Source of the DNA: Ophthalmolycus amberensis
Lineage: Eukaryota; Chordata; Actinopteri; Perciformes; Zoarcidae
Length of the DNA: 64,000 nt
Reading direction: 5' to 3'
NCBI GenBank assembly: GCA_024529925.1
Contig: JAFEUB010001196.1
Coordinates: 253,024-317,023 of the forward strand
The position numbers were made by a program, and so were the translations under genes. A model generated the notes under the pieces. The model had not been told where the DNA came from and made no database searches. It saw only the letters and a program-made list of their open reading frames with translations. This document shows positions 28,301 to 34,499 of this stretch, one piece after another (within the stretch, counting starts at the first letter, position 1; the number at the start of each line of letters is the position of its first letter).

Positions 28301-28364
28301 ATCTCCAGAGACTATGATCAAATGGACCAGGGACATGCACAGCCGAGACCATGACAGATATTGA
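266..28364 (+). CDS. piezo1: Piezo-type mechanosensitive ion channel 1, 3' part (28 exons)
   Basis: Forms a homotrimeric plasma-membrane cation channel opened by membrane tension. I joined exons by splice sites and protein similarity: 266-431, 1610-1699, 2797-2879, 5963-6031, 6168-6262, 8053-8197, 10345-10413, 12802-12974, 13096-13199, 13398-13574, 13859-14117, 15440-15628, 16419-16598, 16774-17020, 17796-17931, 18173-18320, 18444-18596, 18712-18773, 19013-19171, 19384-19531, 21484-21672, 22805-22897, 23348-23520, 25451-25573, 25678-25757, 26349-26538, 27826-27967, 28236-28364 (TGA at 28362). All junction phases agree, giving about 1,320 residues with no stop. The N-terminal blade lies upstream of the window. 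The cap exons (EGSSG, WRISPPSR, RDLGKGGTVE) match vertebrate PIEZO1 rather than PIEZO2. The exact acceptor of the first exon is uncertain (266 or 273). Confidence 0.95.
3330..3425. repeat. TA/CA microsatellite
   Basis: Imperfect ATATAC/ACATAC repeats directly abutting the 409-bp inverted-repeat element. Confidence 0.8.
3426..3834. mobile_element. short inverted-repeat element, Tc1/mariner-like
   Basis: Bounded by CAGTTGCACTC at 3426 and its inverse GAGTGCAACTG ending at 3834, and preceded by a TA-rich microsatellite. The interior is unusually C-rich on the plus strand compared with its AT-rich surroundings. No transposase is visible. The family call is tentative. Confidence 0.4.
6370..7822 (+). 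mobile_element. DIRS-like retroelement fragment 2 (RT relic)
   Basis: Translation of 7,240-7,620 in mixed frames gives HRLPFGYALSLSAIRRCVDM, then IYLKELVVIAQSKELAMFHT and LTKLGITINWMGSNP. These match DIRS-type reverse transcriptase (LPFGYSLAPR, YLDD, INW-KSNP). The aspartate pair of the active site is replaced (YLKE) and a stop at 7,424 breaks the frame, so it is dead. The ends (CTCCACTGGACTCTATGAGTAA near 6,390 and TTACCCATAGAGTCCAGTAG near 7,757) are inverted copies of each other. Lies in the intron between piezo1 exons 5 and 6. Confidence 0.6.
8053..13574 (+). CDS. piezo1: piezo1 exons 6-10 of window: cytosolic linker
   Basis: Exons 8053-8197, 10345-10413, 12802-12974, 13096-13199 and 13398-13574. 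They encode LAYLAWVTSVKTALKERQRH, an acidic exon (PGLQEEEPEEKE), an amphipathic segment (MVQRILDILRFLLAIVLSMV), and serine/threonine-rich, probably disordered exons ending in HSRTASELLGER. The last motif matches the RTASELL segment of PIEZO1. The donor of 10345-10413 must be taken at 10414 to keep frame with the next exon. An alternative GT four bases further on (10418) would introduce a stop. Confidence 0.88.
8450..9660 (+). mobile_element. non-LTR retrotransposon relic (endonuclease and RT C-terminus)
   Basis: Reading across frames gives LPSLLLANVRSKNDKLNEI and IRDCFAHIFT, an APE-type endonuclease start. Then comes TGDFNHLNRKIALPKFHHHV, and after an internal deletion the C-terminal RT tail (DQKALQRVVKTAQCITCTPL). 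Several stops and the loss of the RT core make it inactive. Confidence 0.65.
9666..9738 (+). pseudogene. tRNA-Gln-like pseudogene with CGG anticodon
   Basis: 73 nt starting GGTTCCATGGTGTAATGG and ending GGTGGAACCT fold with a good acceptor stem. The anticodon stem CTGGA/TCCAG encloses CTCGGAA, so the anticodon reads CGG where tRNA-Gln has CTG. The T arm (CCGAGTTCAAGTTCTTGG) has one extra loop base and a weakened stem. Read as a decayed tRNA-Gln copy rather than a working tRNA. It lies directly between a LINE relic and a tRNA-derived SINE. Confidence 0.7.
9771..10053 (+). mobile_element. tRNA-derived SINE
   Basis: GGCTGTGGCTCAGAGGTA (A-box-like) and GGCTCGATCCCCGGCTCC (B-box-like) form the head. 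The body is TGTCCTTGGGCAAGACACTAA. The tail is AAGCACTTTGAGTG...GGCGCTATACAAGGACAAG followed by TTTACCATTT. The tRNA-like head lacks part of the anticodon arm. Confidence 0.8.
10267..10332 (+). repeat. (TG)n microsatellite beside a piezo1 splice acceptor
   Basis: About 33 TG dinucleotides end at 10,332, twelve bases before the acceptor of the exon at 10,345. The repeat occupies the space where a polypyrimidine tract would lie. Confidence 0.95.
11618..12305 (-). mobile_element. L2-like LINE fragment, 5' truncated
   Basis: The minus strand encodes the ORF2 C-terminal segment FNRPKFSHTTCLLRSLHWLP, ARIQFKTLVLAYRAVKGTAP and the terminal RRRLKTHLFKK-like part. The 3' tail is the ATTACATTACATTACAGTCATTTAGC repeat common in fish. 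A second copy at 43,323-43,990 is highly similar, and both stop at GCCGGGGCTCCGGCAAGTAGT. Confidence 0.8.
13859..15628 (+). CDS. piezo1: piezo1 exons 11-12 of window: transmembrane repeat unit
   Basis: Exons 13859-14117 and 15440-15628. Hydrophobic helices are visible: SELVCYFIIVLNNAVSASV, FLPILVFLWAMLAVP and VMVVVKYLFQFGFFPW. The conserved PRPTKKFWMTAIVYTE and PPRILGLEKTDNYIRYDL, typical of PIEZO blades, confirm the frame. The 1.3-kb intron between them holds AT-rich DNA of no recognised family. Confidence 0.93.
13860..15000. other. intron stretch 14,118-15,439 without recognised features
   Basis: AT-rich DNA after the exon ending at 14,117. An open frame of 149 codons (14,544-14,993) has no recognisable protein character and is probably chance or an old repeat. 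Confidence 0.3.
16419..17931 (+). CDS. piezo1: piezo1 exons 13-15 of window: charged intracellular loop
   Basis: Exons 16419-16598, 16774-17020 and 17796-17931. The first opens with RYGLWDHEG and becomes a low-complexity K/E/D run (GRKKDGREEEEEGRV). The second has a basic patch (IRFRKKPKKAKEQ). The third ends with RLLAAGYKIKQVFLSG and leads into the next membrane block. This is the long variable loop preceding the last blade repeats in PIEZO1. Low complexity and poor conservation are expected here, and the frame is held by both flanking exons. Confidence 0.88.
18173..19531 (+). CDS. piezo1: piezo1 exons 16-20 of window: last blade repeat and start of anchor
   Basis: Exons 18173-18320, 18444-18596, 18712-18773, 19013-19171 and 19384-19531. 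They encode highly conserved PIEZO helices: DVYALMFLTDVVDFIIIVFG, VPEAFLVMLLLQFSTMIIDR, VILVFGIHLWMFFILPAVTE and WYFVKCIYFGLSAYQIRCG. They continue through LTKKYNHLNLFLFQGFRLVP to the anchor segment (MDWVWTDTTLSLSNWMCVED, then NIFIIKCSRETEK). Confidence 0.95.
19532..20460. other. unclassified intron DNA
   Basis: No exon, repeat family or RNA recognised. The open frames on the minus strand (19,699-20,181) have no family character that I can see. Confidence 0.3.
20480..21360 (-). mobile_element. LINE relic (RTE-like endonuclease region)
   Basis: The segment around 20,660-21,010 (TGGAAGACCTGTGGCC..., TCTCAGGCTGCAACCAC, ACTAACCATTAGGTGGTGATC) resembles the 5' part of widely dispersed fish non-LTR elements whose endonuclease is encoded on the opposite strand. 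All frames are interrupted. Assignment is by general resemblance. Confidence 0.4.
21484..21672 (+). CDS. piezo1: piezo1 anchor polybasic loop and outer pore helix
   Basis: One exon. It starts KYPQPKGQKKKKIVKYGMGG, holding the lysine cluster that in mammalian PIEZO1 affects inactivation. The outer helix follows (LIIFFLICIIWFPLLFISLV), then the first cap strand (NHPIDVTVTVKLGGYE). The 1.95-kb intron before it is partly filled by a LINE endonuclease relic. Confidence 0.96.
22178..22372 (+). mobile_element. tRNA-derived SINE
   Basis: Head GTGACTATGGCTAAGTGGAGAGCAGG..GGCGGTTCCATAC, then GGTGTATGTATGTGAATAG and the tail GCTTTGAGTGGTCAGAAAG...AAAGCGCTATACAAGTAC ending TTTACCATTTA. The spacer between head and tail is shortened by an internal deletion. 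Confidence 0.8.
22805..26538 (+). CDS. piezo1: piezo1 C-terminal extracellular (cap) domain exons
   Basis: Exons 22805-22897, 23348-23520, 25451-25573, 25678-25757 and 26349-26538. They encode the cap that sits above the pore: SLFTMSVQQQSIQPFT, AMQFITLYSYDDIVTA, EGSSGSVWRISPPSR, LTLRLAWTFQRDLGKGG, YIRAPNGAEAKPVNQL and VIFNDKVSPPSLGFLAGYG. The 25574 donor (CCT GT|gtaggt) is required, because using the GT six bases later would add a TAG. The 1.9-kb intron 23521-25450 carries an uncharacterised repeat and a MITE. Confidence 0.95.
23229..23276 (+). repeat. (TG)n(CG)n alternating purine-pyrimidine tract
   Basis: TGTGTG followed by GCGTGCGTGCGCGTGCGTG in the intron before the exon at 23,348. Such tracts are prone to form Z-DNA. 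Confidence 0.9.
23572..24211. repeat. unclassified interspersed repeat
   Basis: A block denser in GC than its surroundings, with an internal near-duplication (GTCCCGTGGCTCGACACC at 23,671 and again at 23,717). Looks like an inserted non-autonomous element or LTR, but I see no clear terminal repeats and cannot name it. Confidence 0.35.
24212..24735. mobile_element. MITE, possibly PIF/Harbinger-like
   Basis: Left end CCCTGTTTCAGAAAGCAGG with TTTAACAAACTCTGAGT. An imperfect inverse (ACTCAGGGTTTGTTGAAG, AAAACCTGCC) lies near 24,675-24,700. It has internal AACTCTGAGTT iterations and no coding capacity. Confidence 0.4.
26744..26880 (+). repeat. LINE 3'-end fragment
   Basis: CATCCATCCATTCTTCTATTTTC followed by AACTGCTTATTTGGAACCGGGTCGTGGCGGCAGCAGG, a 3' tail shared by several fish non-LTR elements. 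A related segment, GCTGCTTATCCATGGCCGAG, is at 20,500. Confidence 0.5.
26983..27232 (+). mobile_element. tRNA-derived SINE, second family
   Basis: Head GGGCGACCGTGGCTCACTGG...GGTTCGATCCCCGACTGGG has clear A and B boxes. The tail differs from the other SINEs here (CCCACTGCTCCCTATATACAGGGATGGGTCAAATGC) and ends with TTCTTCTTTCTTCTC. Confidence 0.8.
27690..27775 (+). mobile_element. SINE head fragment
   Basis: GGGGTTGCTGTGGCTGGTAGAGCGGGTC...GATTGGCGGGTTGTTCCCGAG keeps a degraded tRNA-like head only. It lies about 50 bases upstream of the acceptor of the piezo1 inner-helix exon. Confidence 0.5.
27826..28364 (+). CDS. piezo1: piezo1 inner pore helix and C-terminal domain
   Basis: Exons 27826-27967 and 28236-28364. 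The inner helix is IMGLYVSVVLVIGKFVRG. It is followed by HSIMFEELPCVDRILKLC, whose MF pair lines the pore constriction in mammalian PIEZO1, and by FLYRSPETMIKWTR, whose PE pair forms the lower constriction. Family members usually end a few residues after MIKWTRE. This copy reads MIKWTRD and then nine more residues (MHSRDHDRY) before TGA at 28362. Confidence 0.95.
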
Positions 28365-29473
28365 CTGACTGCCACCAGGTGACATTATGTTTGGTTGTAA
28401 TACCATACAGTGATATCTGAAGCACATTGTAAAGATGTCCAGAGGACAGCCCAAGGGGGGCTTCTTGAGAACACTCCTTACCAGACTGGACATTGTTTTA
28501 CAGAGACACACAAAATGAGATGTACACAAATAGACGTACTGTATGAAACATCTCCTGTTGCTAGACACCTGTTGCTGTTCTTCACAGCTGCTTGAGCACT
28601 TTCATGAAACTACCTTACACTACAGACTACTGAAAGTGCAATTGCAGTTCCACTGTGGAATGGATGGATAGCAGCTGGATGTCTGTCCTGCAGGATTTGG
28701 ACACTTCATTCCTGACCTCCGTGTATTTGAGCCACCCACGTGGAGTGACTGTGGCTAAAACCTGAAATCGGTTGAATCATCTGCAATTACTGTCCTGGTA
28801 AGGCGATTGCTTTGATAACATACCAATGCTGTCAACCATACTTAAGTCCTTAACACACCAGTGGTGTTTTTTTTTTTTAAGCCAATATTTTTTACTACTA
28901 CTAGTACTTTCACACAGAACGTGAATATTACGTGGCTAAAAACCGCAGCAGGTTTTTTTCCGTAACAAGGATGATTTCTCTGATGATTTCACATGATGAA
29001 ATATTTTTTAAATCATTCATTTTTGTAAAAGCAACATGTGTGCAGCTGCCATGTTCGTTTGATTTTACACCATGAACCGATGCTTGACAGAACAGGTCTG
29101 ATTTAGAGGGGCATTTTAGGTTTTATTTCCCTTATCAGACAGGAGTTTGGACGAATCAAAAGCAGCTCTTTCAGTTCCCAGACATCTCAGGCAAAGGAAT
29201 GAAAATATATGTGGCATAAACATTAAACTTCCAAGTTAAAAAATAGTTTGTCACTATTATATTGGTTCACAGACGTGGTGATCTTAAAAACTCTTGAAGA
29301 AATCATACTCATTGTCTTAAGAGAAAACACAACCAAATACAGAAAGCTCACACAACATAAACTGTTTCCAGGGGACAGTAAAACATAATGCATACGACTG
29401 AGATGCGTTTATTGTTGCCATAGTATTTGGCTGTTGAAGTTATTTAACTCAGTTATCCTTCAGTGGTGTTTAA
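28365..29473 (+). other. piezo1 3' UTR and intergenic DNA
   Basis: No coding similarity. A variant polyadenylation hexamer ATTAAA lies near 29,222; I see no canonical AATAAA closer to the stop. Transcript end is not determinable from sequence alone. Confidence 0.4.
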
Positions 29474-29523
29474 TATGGAAGCCCGTTTCCGCCACTGTGA
29501 GGAAAAAATAAAGGTCCTGTTAT

Positions 29524-29748
29524 CTCGAAATTTCGACTTAGTAAGTCGAAATTTCGAGATAGTAAGTCGAAATTTCGACTTAGTAAGTCGAAATTTCGAG
29601 ATAGTAAGTCGAAATTTCGACTTAGTAAGTCGAAATTTCGAGATAGTAAGTCGAAATTTCGACTTAGTAAGTCGAAATTTCGAGATAGTAAGTCGAAATT
29701 TCGACTTAGTAAGTCGAAATTTCGAGATAGTAAGTCGAAATTTCGACT
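29524..29748 (+). repeat. left TIR palindrome array (5 units of 42 bp)
   Basis: Two alternating 21-bp half units, each centred on the palindrome GTCGAAATTTCGAC or its variant TCGAAATTTCGA, joined by TTAGTAA or GATAGTAA. Five full 42-bp units plus a partial one are present. Confidence 0.95.
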
Positions 29749-29990
29749 TTCGATGAAGTTACGGTGCTTTTATTCTGAAATTGTATTTGATGTTGCGAAC
29801 TGTTTCCGCTTCCGGTTGCGATCGAATCAGACGAGTCATTGACGATGTAAGTCATAGAACTGTAACTCTGAACCTATGTGGCGTAACTGTTCCGTTTGTA
29901 GTTGTAGTTAATGTTCTTAAGTGCATTTACTGTCAGTAAGTGTTTGTCATGTAATTAGCAAGTGAATGAGACGAAGCTTGGCAGATCAAA

Positions 29991-31968
29991 ATGGACACTA
30001 TAATTGAAGACTACTTTCGACGTGGATTCACAAATCGTGAAATTTTAGTCGTTTTGGAGGAATCGCATTACATCAAACTAAGCCTCCGGACCCTAGAGAG
30101 AAAGCTACGAAAGAACCAACTTTGGCGGAGAAGAAATAAAACAGATGAAGCTGAGGTAGCATCCTTCATTCACCAACAGCTACAGACGTCTGGCAAACTG
30201 CACGGCTACAGATGGATGCACCAGAAATGTTGGATGGCCGGGATAATTACGGACAGAGAAACTGTGCGTCAATTGATGCGACTGATGGACGGGAATGGGG
30301 TTGATCTGCGGGCCCGCAACCGTTTAAGACGGCGTATGTATGTCAGCCGTGGGCCAAACTATGTATGGCATATCGATGGATACGACAAATTAAAGCCTTA
30401 TGGAATATGCATCAGTGGTTGCATAGATGGCTTCTCGAGAAAAATGATATGGCTAGAGGCATACAAAACCAACAATGACCCTCGTATTATCGCAGGTTAC
30501 TTCATAGATGCTGTGACAGAAAACAATGGATGTCCGCAAAAAATCCGGTTAGATCACGGTACAGAGAATACCCACCTTGCAGCAATGCAAACGTTTTTGC
30601 ACACCAGTGAGGATGAGAATGGTCCTGAGTGTGTCACTTTAGGTCCAAGTACTGGAAATCAAAGGATTGAACGTTGGTGGTGCACCTTGAGAAGTGAATG
30701 CGCCCAGTTTTGGATGGACCATTTCGACCAGCTGAAAGCAGATGGCTATTTCGTTGACAGCTTCATTGACAAATCACTGATCCAGTTTTGCTTCCAAAAT
30801 ACCATACAGGTACAGTATCCTAAAAACCTATTTATACAGTATCAACACAGATGTAGGGGAGACCGGGGACGATTGTAACACTTAGAGCTCTCACATTTGA
30901 CACAACGTACCCTTATTTGTCTACTACAAATAGCAATATTTCAGCTGTGTAGTGAGTGTGATGTTCACAGTAGAACCACGCCACCTTGTGGGTGGAACAA
31001 GATATACACAGTCAGTCAGCAAGACCGCATGAACAGCGTGTATACGAAGCTCGGAATAAAAGCCTGTTGCAGTGCATCAAGTCGTTGTTCGTCTGGGTCA
31101 TAATTACAATACAGAAACATTACAGTGAGCAAAAAATATGTGTGTGTGTAGTTGTCAATTTAGGGTTAATTAGATTAAAATAATGTTACATCCATCCCCA
31201 CCCCTGTCAGCCATGTATAGCTGGCTGTAGCAGCATGGTGGTTTGAAATAAGCATAGATGAAAAGTGTCACATCTTACCTTAAGTGACTACTCTCTAATC
31301 TTAAACAATTCTGACTTCAACAGTATCAGTACTAATCAAAATATAGACTTCATGTCACGTCCACCAAATCTCTTTGTCTTACCTGAAAATCAGTGTTGTT
31401 GCTGTAAAATCTGCATACTTCTAGATATGACATTTCATATGCAAAGTCAGGAAAGAAGAAGTCATACATTAGATTGATCACATGACTCTTAGGTCATCCC
31501 TTCTTGGTGAAAGTGGTGCTGTTAAAACCATCCCTTTGATACAACCATCCCTGGTCTCCCCTAACTATGAGATAATACGCATAAAACGCAAATTATTTTC
31601 TAACAAACATTTTCACTCTTTTTCTGTCCATTATAAAGGAGGAGCTTGATGAAGTTGTAACTGCCTGGAATGACCATCGCATAAGAAGAACAAACAATCC
31701 TCGGGCTCCTAATGGTCGTCCCTCCATAATGTATGCAGTTCCCAACCTTTATGGGGCTCAGAATTGCTTGCAGCCAGCTGAGGAAAGGAAAATAGAAATA
31801 TGCCGAGAGGATTGTTGTTTCAAGGACTGTCCTTGTGATGAGGACGTGTTTCACCTGTGTGTGGAACTTATGGCAGAGCACAACCTGGCAATGTCTGATG
31901 ATGTGTATGAAATTACAGACCTTTATCTAAGACTTCGTCAAATGATTACTGATGGGCTGGGGGAATGA
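29991..31968 (+). CDS. DDE transposase, integrase-core type, two exons
   Basis: Exon 1 is 29,991-30,809 and exon 2 is 31,639-31,968, joined in phase 0 (CAG|gtacag ... ataaag|GAG), giving 382 residues. Residues 1-48 look like a helix-turn-helix region (FTNREILVVLEESHY, LSLRTLERKLRK). The catalytic core holds WHIDGYDKL (D129), RLDHGTEN (D188) and GNQRIERWW (E227), a D-59-D-38-E spacing close to that of IS3 and retroviral integrases. The C-terminus is cysteine-rich (CREDCCFKDCPCDED). It would cut and insert the surrounding element by binding its TIRs. Without splicing, exon 1 reads on to a stop at 30,876, losing the last 109 residues. Both exons are intact, so the gene may be functional. Confidence 0.85.
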
Positions 31969-33397
31969 AGCTTGTGCTATGAGAAACAGTAGTGTCAGCT
32001 AGGTATACCATTGTATATATCTATGTCCTGAATTGTTCATTGTAAATGCCATCTGAAATACAGGCCTATGGAAATGAGATTTAAGTTATGGGCAGATGTT
32101 TTTGTTGCCCCATGTCTATATAGCCTTATAGCTGCTTCTTACAAGAAAGTGACACTGAAAGCCGCTTTCAGCGGTCACAAGCTGTTGTGCTAATGTATGT
32201 TGTTTGACATTTTTTTCAAGCATCTCATCTCTCTGTACTAGTGCAAATACATAACACAACTGGCACCTTGGAAAATATTGAATTGTTTTTTTTTCAAATA
32301 GGATTAAGCAGGGAAATTGGAGCTACAGATCTCTTTTTTGTAACTGTACAGCTTGATCATCAGCACACAATTTCACAAGCTTAACTATACCCAAAGAGTT
32401 ACAACTGTAATACACAAAAACACCAGAAGTTGATGATTTTGTTACTTTTGATATATTTAACCAGAACAAAAGTGAAGACCTGAGAACCAGTGCTGCCTCC
32501 TGCTTCTTAATTGAAAATGCCAAGACTACAAAATGAACATCATAGGCATAACCCAGGCAGCTACATATAGAAGCATCTGTAACAGTATGCCCCATATGGT
32601 TACATTTTTCAAAAGTTTGACAGTAAAAGAACAAGACTCTTAACAGTAACAGCCAAAGATATTTTTGTAAATAAAAGAACATGACTACACAGTACTGGCT
32701 ACATAAATATGCATCTGTAAAAGTTGGCACCATATACACTAACAGTACAGTAATACATTTTTCAAAAGTTTGACAATCAAAGAACAATACTTAACAGTAA
32801 CAGCCAAAGATATTTTTGTAAAGATCCATATTTCTAGCTTCCCTTTATGCCTTTATGTGTCAACAAAACATATTATTCAACTGTGTAATGTAGTGTATAT
32901 TCTAATGATAAATTATGAGGATGCTGCTGTAAGTGTGTAACTGGATATTTGTGACGATTTAGCCAATAGATTCCGAGACAAAATTGTTGTTTTGAGAGTG
33001 ACCAATCCTGAGAGTTGAACAGATAAGTGATTTTTGCCATAGTGCTCTTTTCATCACACATTACTTACATTCTCCCAGAGCAAGAGAACACTGAGCAATT
33101 GTAGAATTGCTAATTATTTTACTTTTGATATTAGATGTTTACACCACTTACTTTAGGCATGTATTAAGTAACATTAACTAATGCCAGCCGAAATGTTACT
33201 TTTGTAGTATTAACTTTACATACCAATTGCTTAGCTCAAAAGAAAAGAAAGCTAAAAGCATTGTTTCCATAGACCTTGATACCTAAAACAACAAAAGTTA
33301 CTTAAACGTACATATTTGCCCTCCTTGATCTCCACTAGCGTGATGCTATTATGTCCTGTGGTGTTATACTTAACACACACATACTCCCTGGACTAGA
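31969..33397. other. transposon interior, non-coding
   Basis: AT-rich DNA between the convergent transposase and HECT-like ORF. Apart from the tandem duplication, I see no gene. Confidence 0.5.
32604..32821. repeat. tandem duplication (~150 bp period) inside transposon
   Basis: ATTTTTCAAAAGTTTGACAGT...TAACAGTAACAGCCAAAGAT at 32,604-32,671 recurs, slightly diverged, at 32,757-32,821. Non-coding space between the two transposon genes. Confidence 0.8.
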
Positions 33398-33850
33398 TTA
33401 GATTATGTCCATTACCCACACATTTGACTCCAACACCTTGTTCATCTCAGAGCTGAAGTCAGGTGAGCTGTCATAATGGACTGACAGCTCCAGCACACAG
33501 CCACAAGTATGGGCCACAGGTCTTCTCTGAAAACCTTGAATCTGAGTAAAGCCAATAATAATTTCTTTCCCCAGGAATAGATCTGACCCTGTACAGAACC
33601 TGAGGAACAAACACAGATGCTGCGTATCAGCATTCCTCAAATATGTGGTTAGGTACTTCTGAATGTCCTTCTGCTGGACAGTCATTGTCTCTGGGAAGGT
33701 GAGAGACTTCACAACCTTTCTTACAGTTGGTTGCAGGTTTTCGTATACAGTTGTGAGGTCCTGAAGGCTGTGCCCGGCGGTGCTGAGTATTTTTGCCCAT
33801 TGTTCAATGACGTAGGCAGGCTCTTGAACAAGCCTTTTGTGGGCATGCAT
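33398..33850 (-). CDS. HECT C-lobe-like ORF carried by the transposon
   Basis: 150 residues on the strand opposite the transposase, starting 129 bases inside the right TIR. Residues 80-90 read FLRFCTGSD and 110-126 read RPVAHTCGCVLELSVHY. This resembles the HECT ubiquitin-ligase C-lobe, where FLQFVTGS precedes the catalytic-cysteine motif HTC; the candidate cysteine is C116. The N-lobe, which binds E2, is absent, so an ordinary ligase function is doubtful. It may be a passenger, an accessory transposition protein, or the last exon of a longer gene whose other exons were lost. Start codon is the first ATG in the frame; no upstream exon was recognised. Confidence 0.6.
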   Translation of the reverse strand: MHAHKRLVQEPAYVIEQWAKILSTAGHSLQDLTTVYENLQPTVRKVVKSLTFPETMTVQQKDIQKYLTTYLRNADTQHLCLFLRFCTGSDLFLGKEIIIGFTQIQGFQRRPVAHTCGCVLELSVHYDSSPDFSSEMNKVLESNVWVMDII

Positions 33851-34184
33851 TACAAGGAAGGTTATTGGAGGATATCACCACACATACATCCTATATAAAA
33901 CACACATACATTCACAGGAATACAGGCTCGCTAGCCAGGTTAGCCACTTAGCTCAACTTTGGGCTATTATTTCAACGGCTAATTACATGACAAACACTTA
34001 CTGACAGTAACTTAAGAACATTAACTACAACTACAAACGGAACAGTTACGCCACATAGGTTCAGAGTTACAGTTCTGTGACTTACATCGTCAATGACTCG
34101 TCTGATTCGATCGCAACCGGAAGCGGAAACAGTTCGCAACATCAAATACAATTTCAGAATAAAAGCACCGTAACTTCATCGAAA

Positions 34185-34367
34185 GTCGAAATTTCGACTT
34201 ACTATCTCGAAATTTCGACTTACTAAGTCGAAATTTCGACTTACTATCTCGAAATTTCGACTTACTAAGTCGAAATTTCGACTTACTATCTCGAAATTTC
34301 GACTTACTAAGTCGAAATTTCGACTTACTATCTCGAAATTTCGACTTACTAAGTCGAAATTTCGAGA
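34185..34367 (-). repeat. right TIR palindrome array (4 units of 42 bp)
   Basis: Inverse of the left array with one unit fewer. The unit length is divisible by three, so a spurious open frame of repeated SRNFD peptides runs through both arrays. Confidence 0.95.
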
Positions 34368-34499
34368 TAACAGGACCTTTATTTTTTCCTCACAGTGGCG
34401 GAAACGGGCTTCCATAGAGGAGGCTACTCTCTGTAACAAGTGAAGATGCTAAACTGTGTGAAGAAACATCCTTTGTAGCTAATGTTGATTTAGAGATTT

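Larger units (their letters stand above)
29476..34414 (+). mobile_element. DDE transposon with long palindrome-rich TIRs (IS3EU-like)
   Basis: The left arm begins TGGAAGCCCGTTTCCGCC at 29,476 and its exact inverse ends at 34,414. Both edges abut TA (29,474-29,475 and 34,415-34,416), consistent with a TA target duplication. Arms are 29,476-29,959 (~484 bp) and 33,979-34,414 (~436 bp) and are nearly identical apart from one extra 42-bp unit and a 5-bp indel. Inside lie a two-exon transposase on the plus strand and a HECT-like ORF on the minus strand. The intact transposase frame and near-identical arms suggest recent activity. The name IS3EU is my best guess from the IS3/integrase-like catalytic domain. 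Confidence 0.85.

Noticed and set aside
266..28364. Assignment to piezo2
   Set aside because: Cap exons and the RTASELL linker match PIEZO1; PIEZO2 differs strongly in the cap.
29524..29748. CRISPR-like array of palindromic repeats
   Set aside because: No unique spacers, eukaryotic context, and part of a transposon TIR.
29463..29756. 97-codon frame of SRNFD repeats, and its mirror at 34,176-34,439
   Set aside because: Arises because the 42-bp TIR unit is a multiple of three and lacks stops; it is inside terminal repeats.
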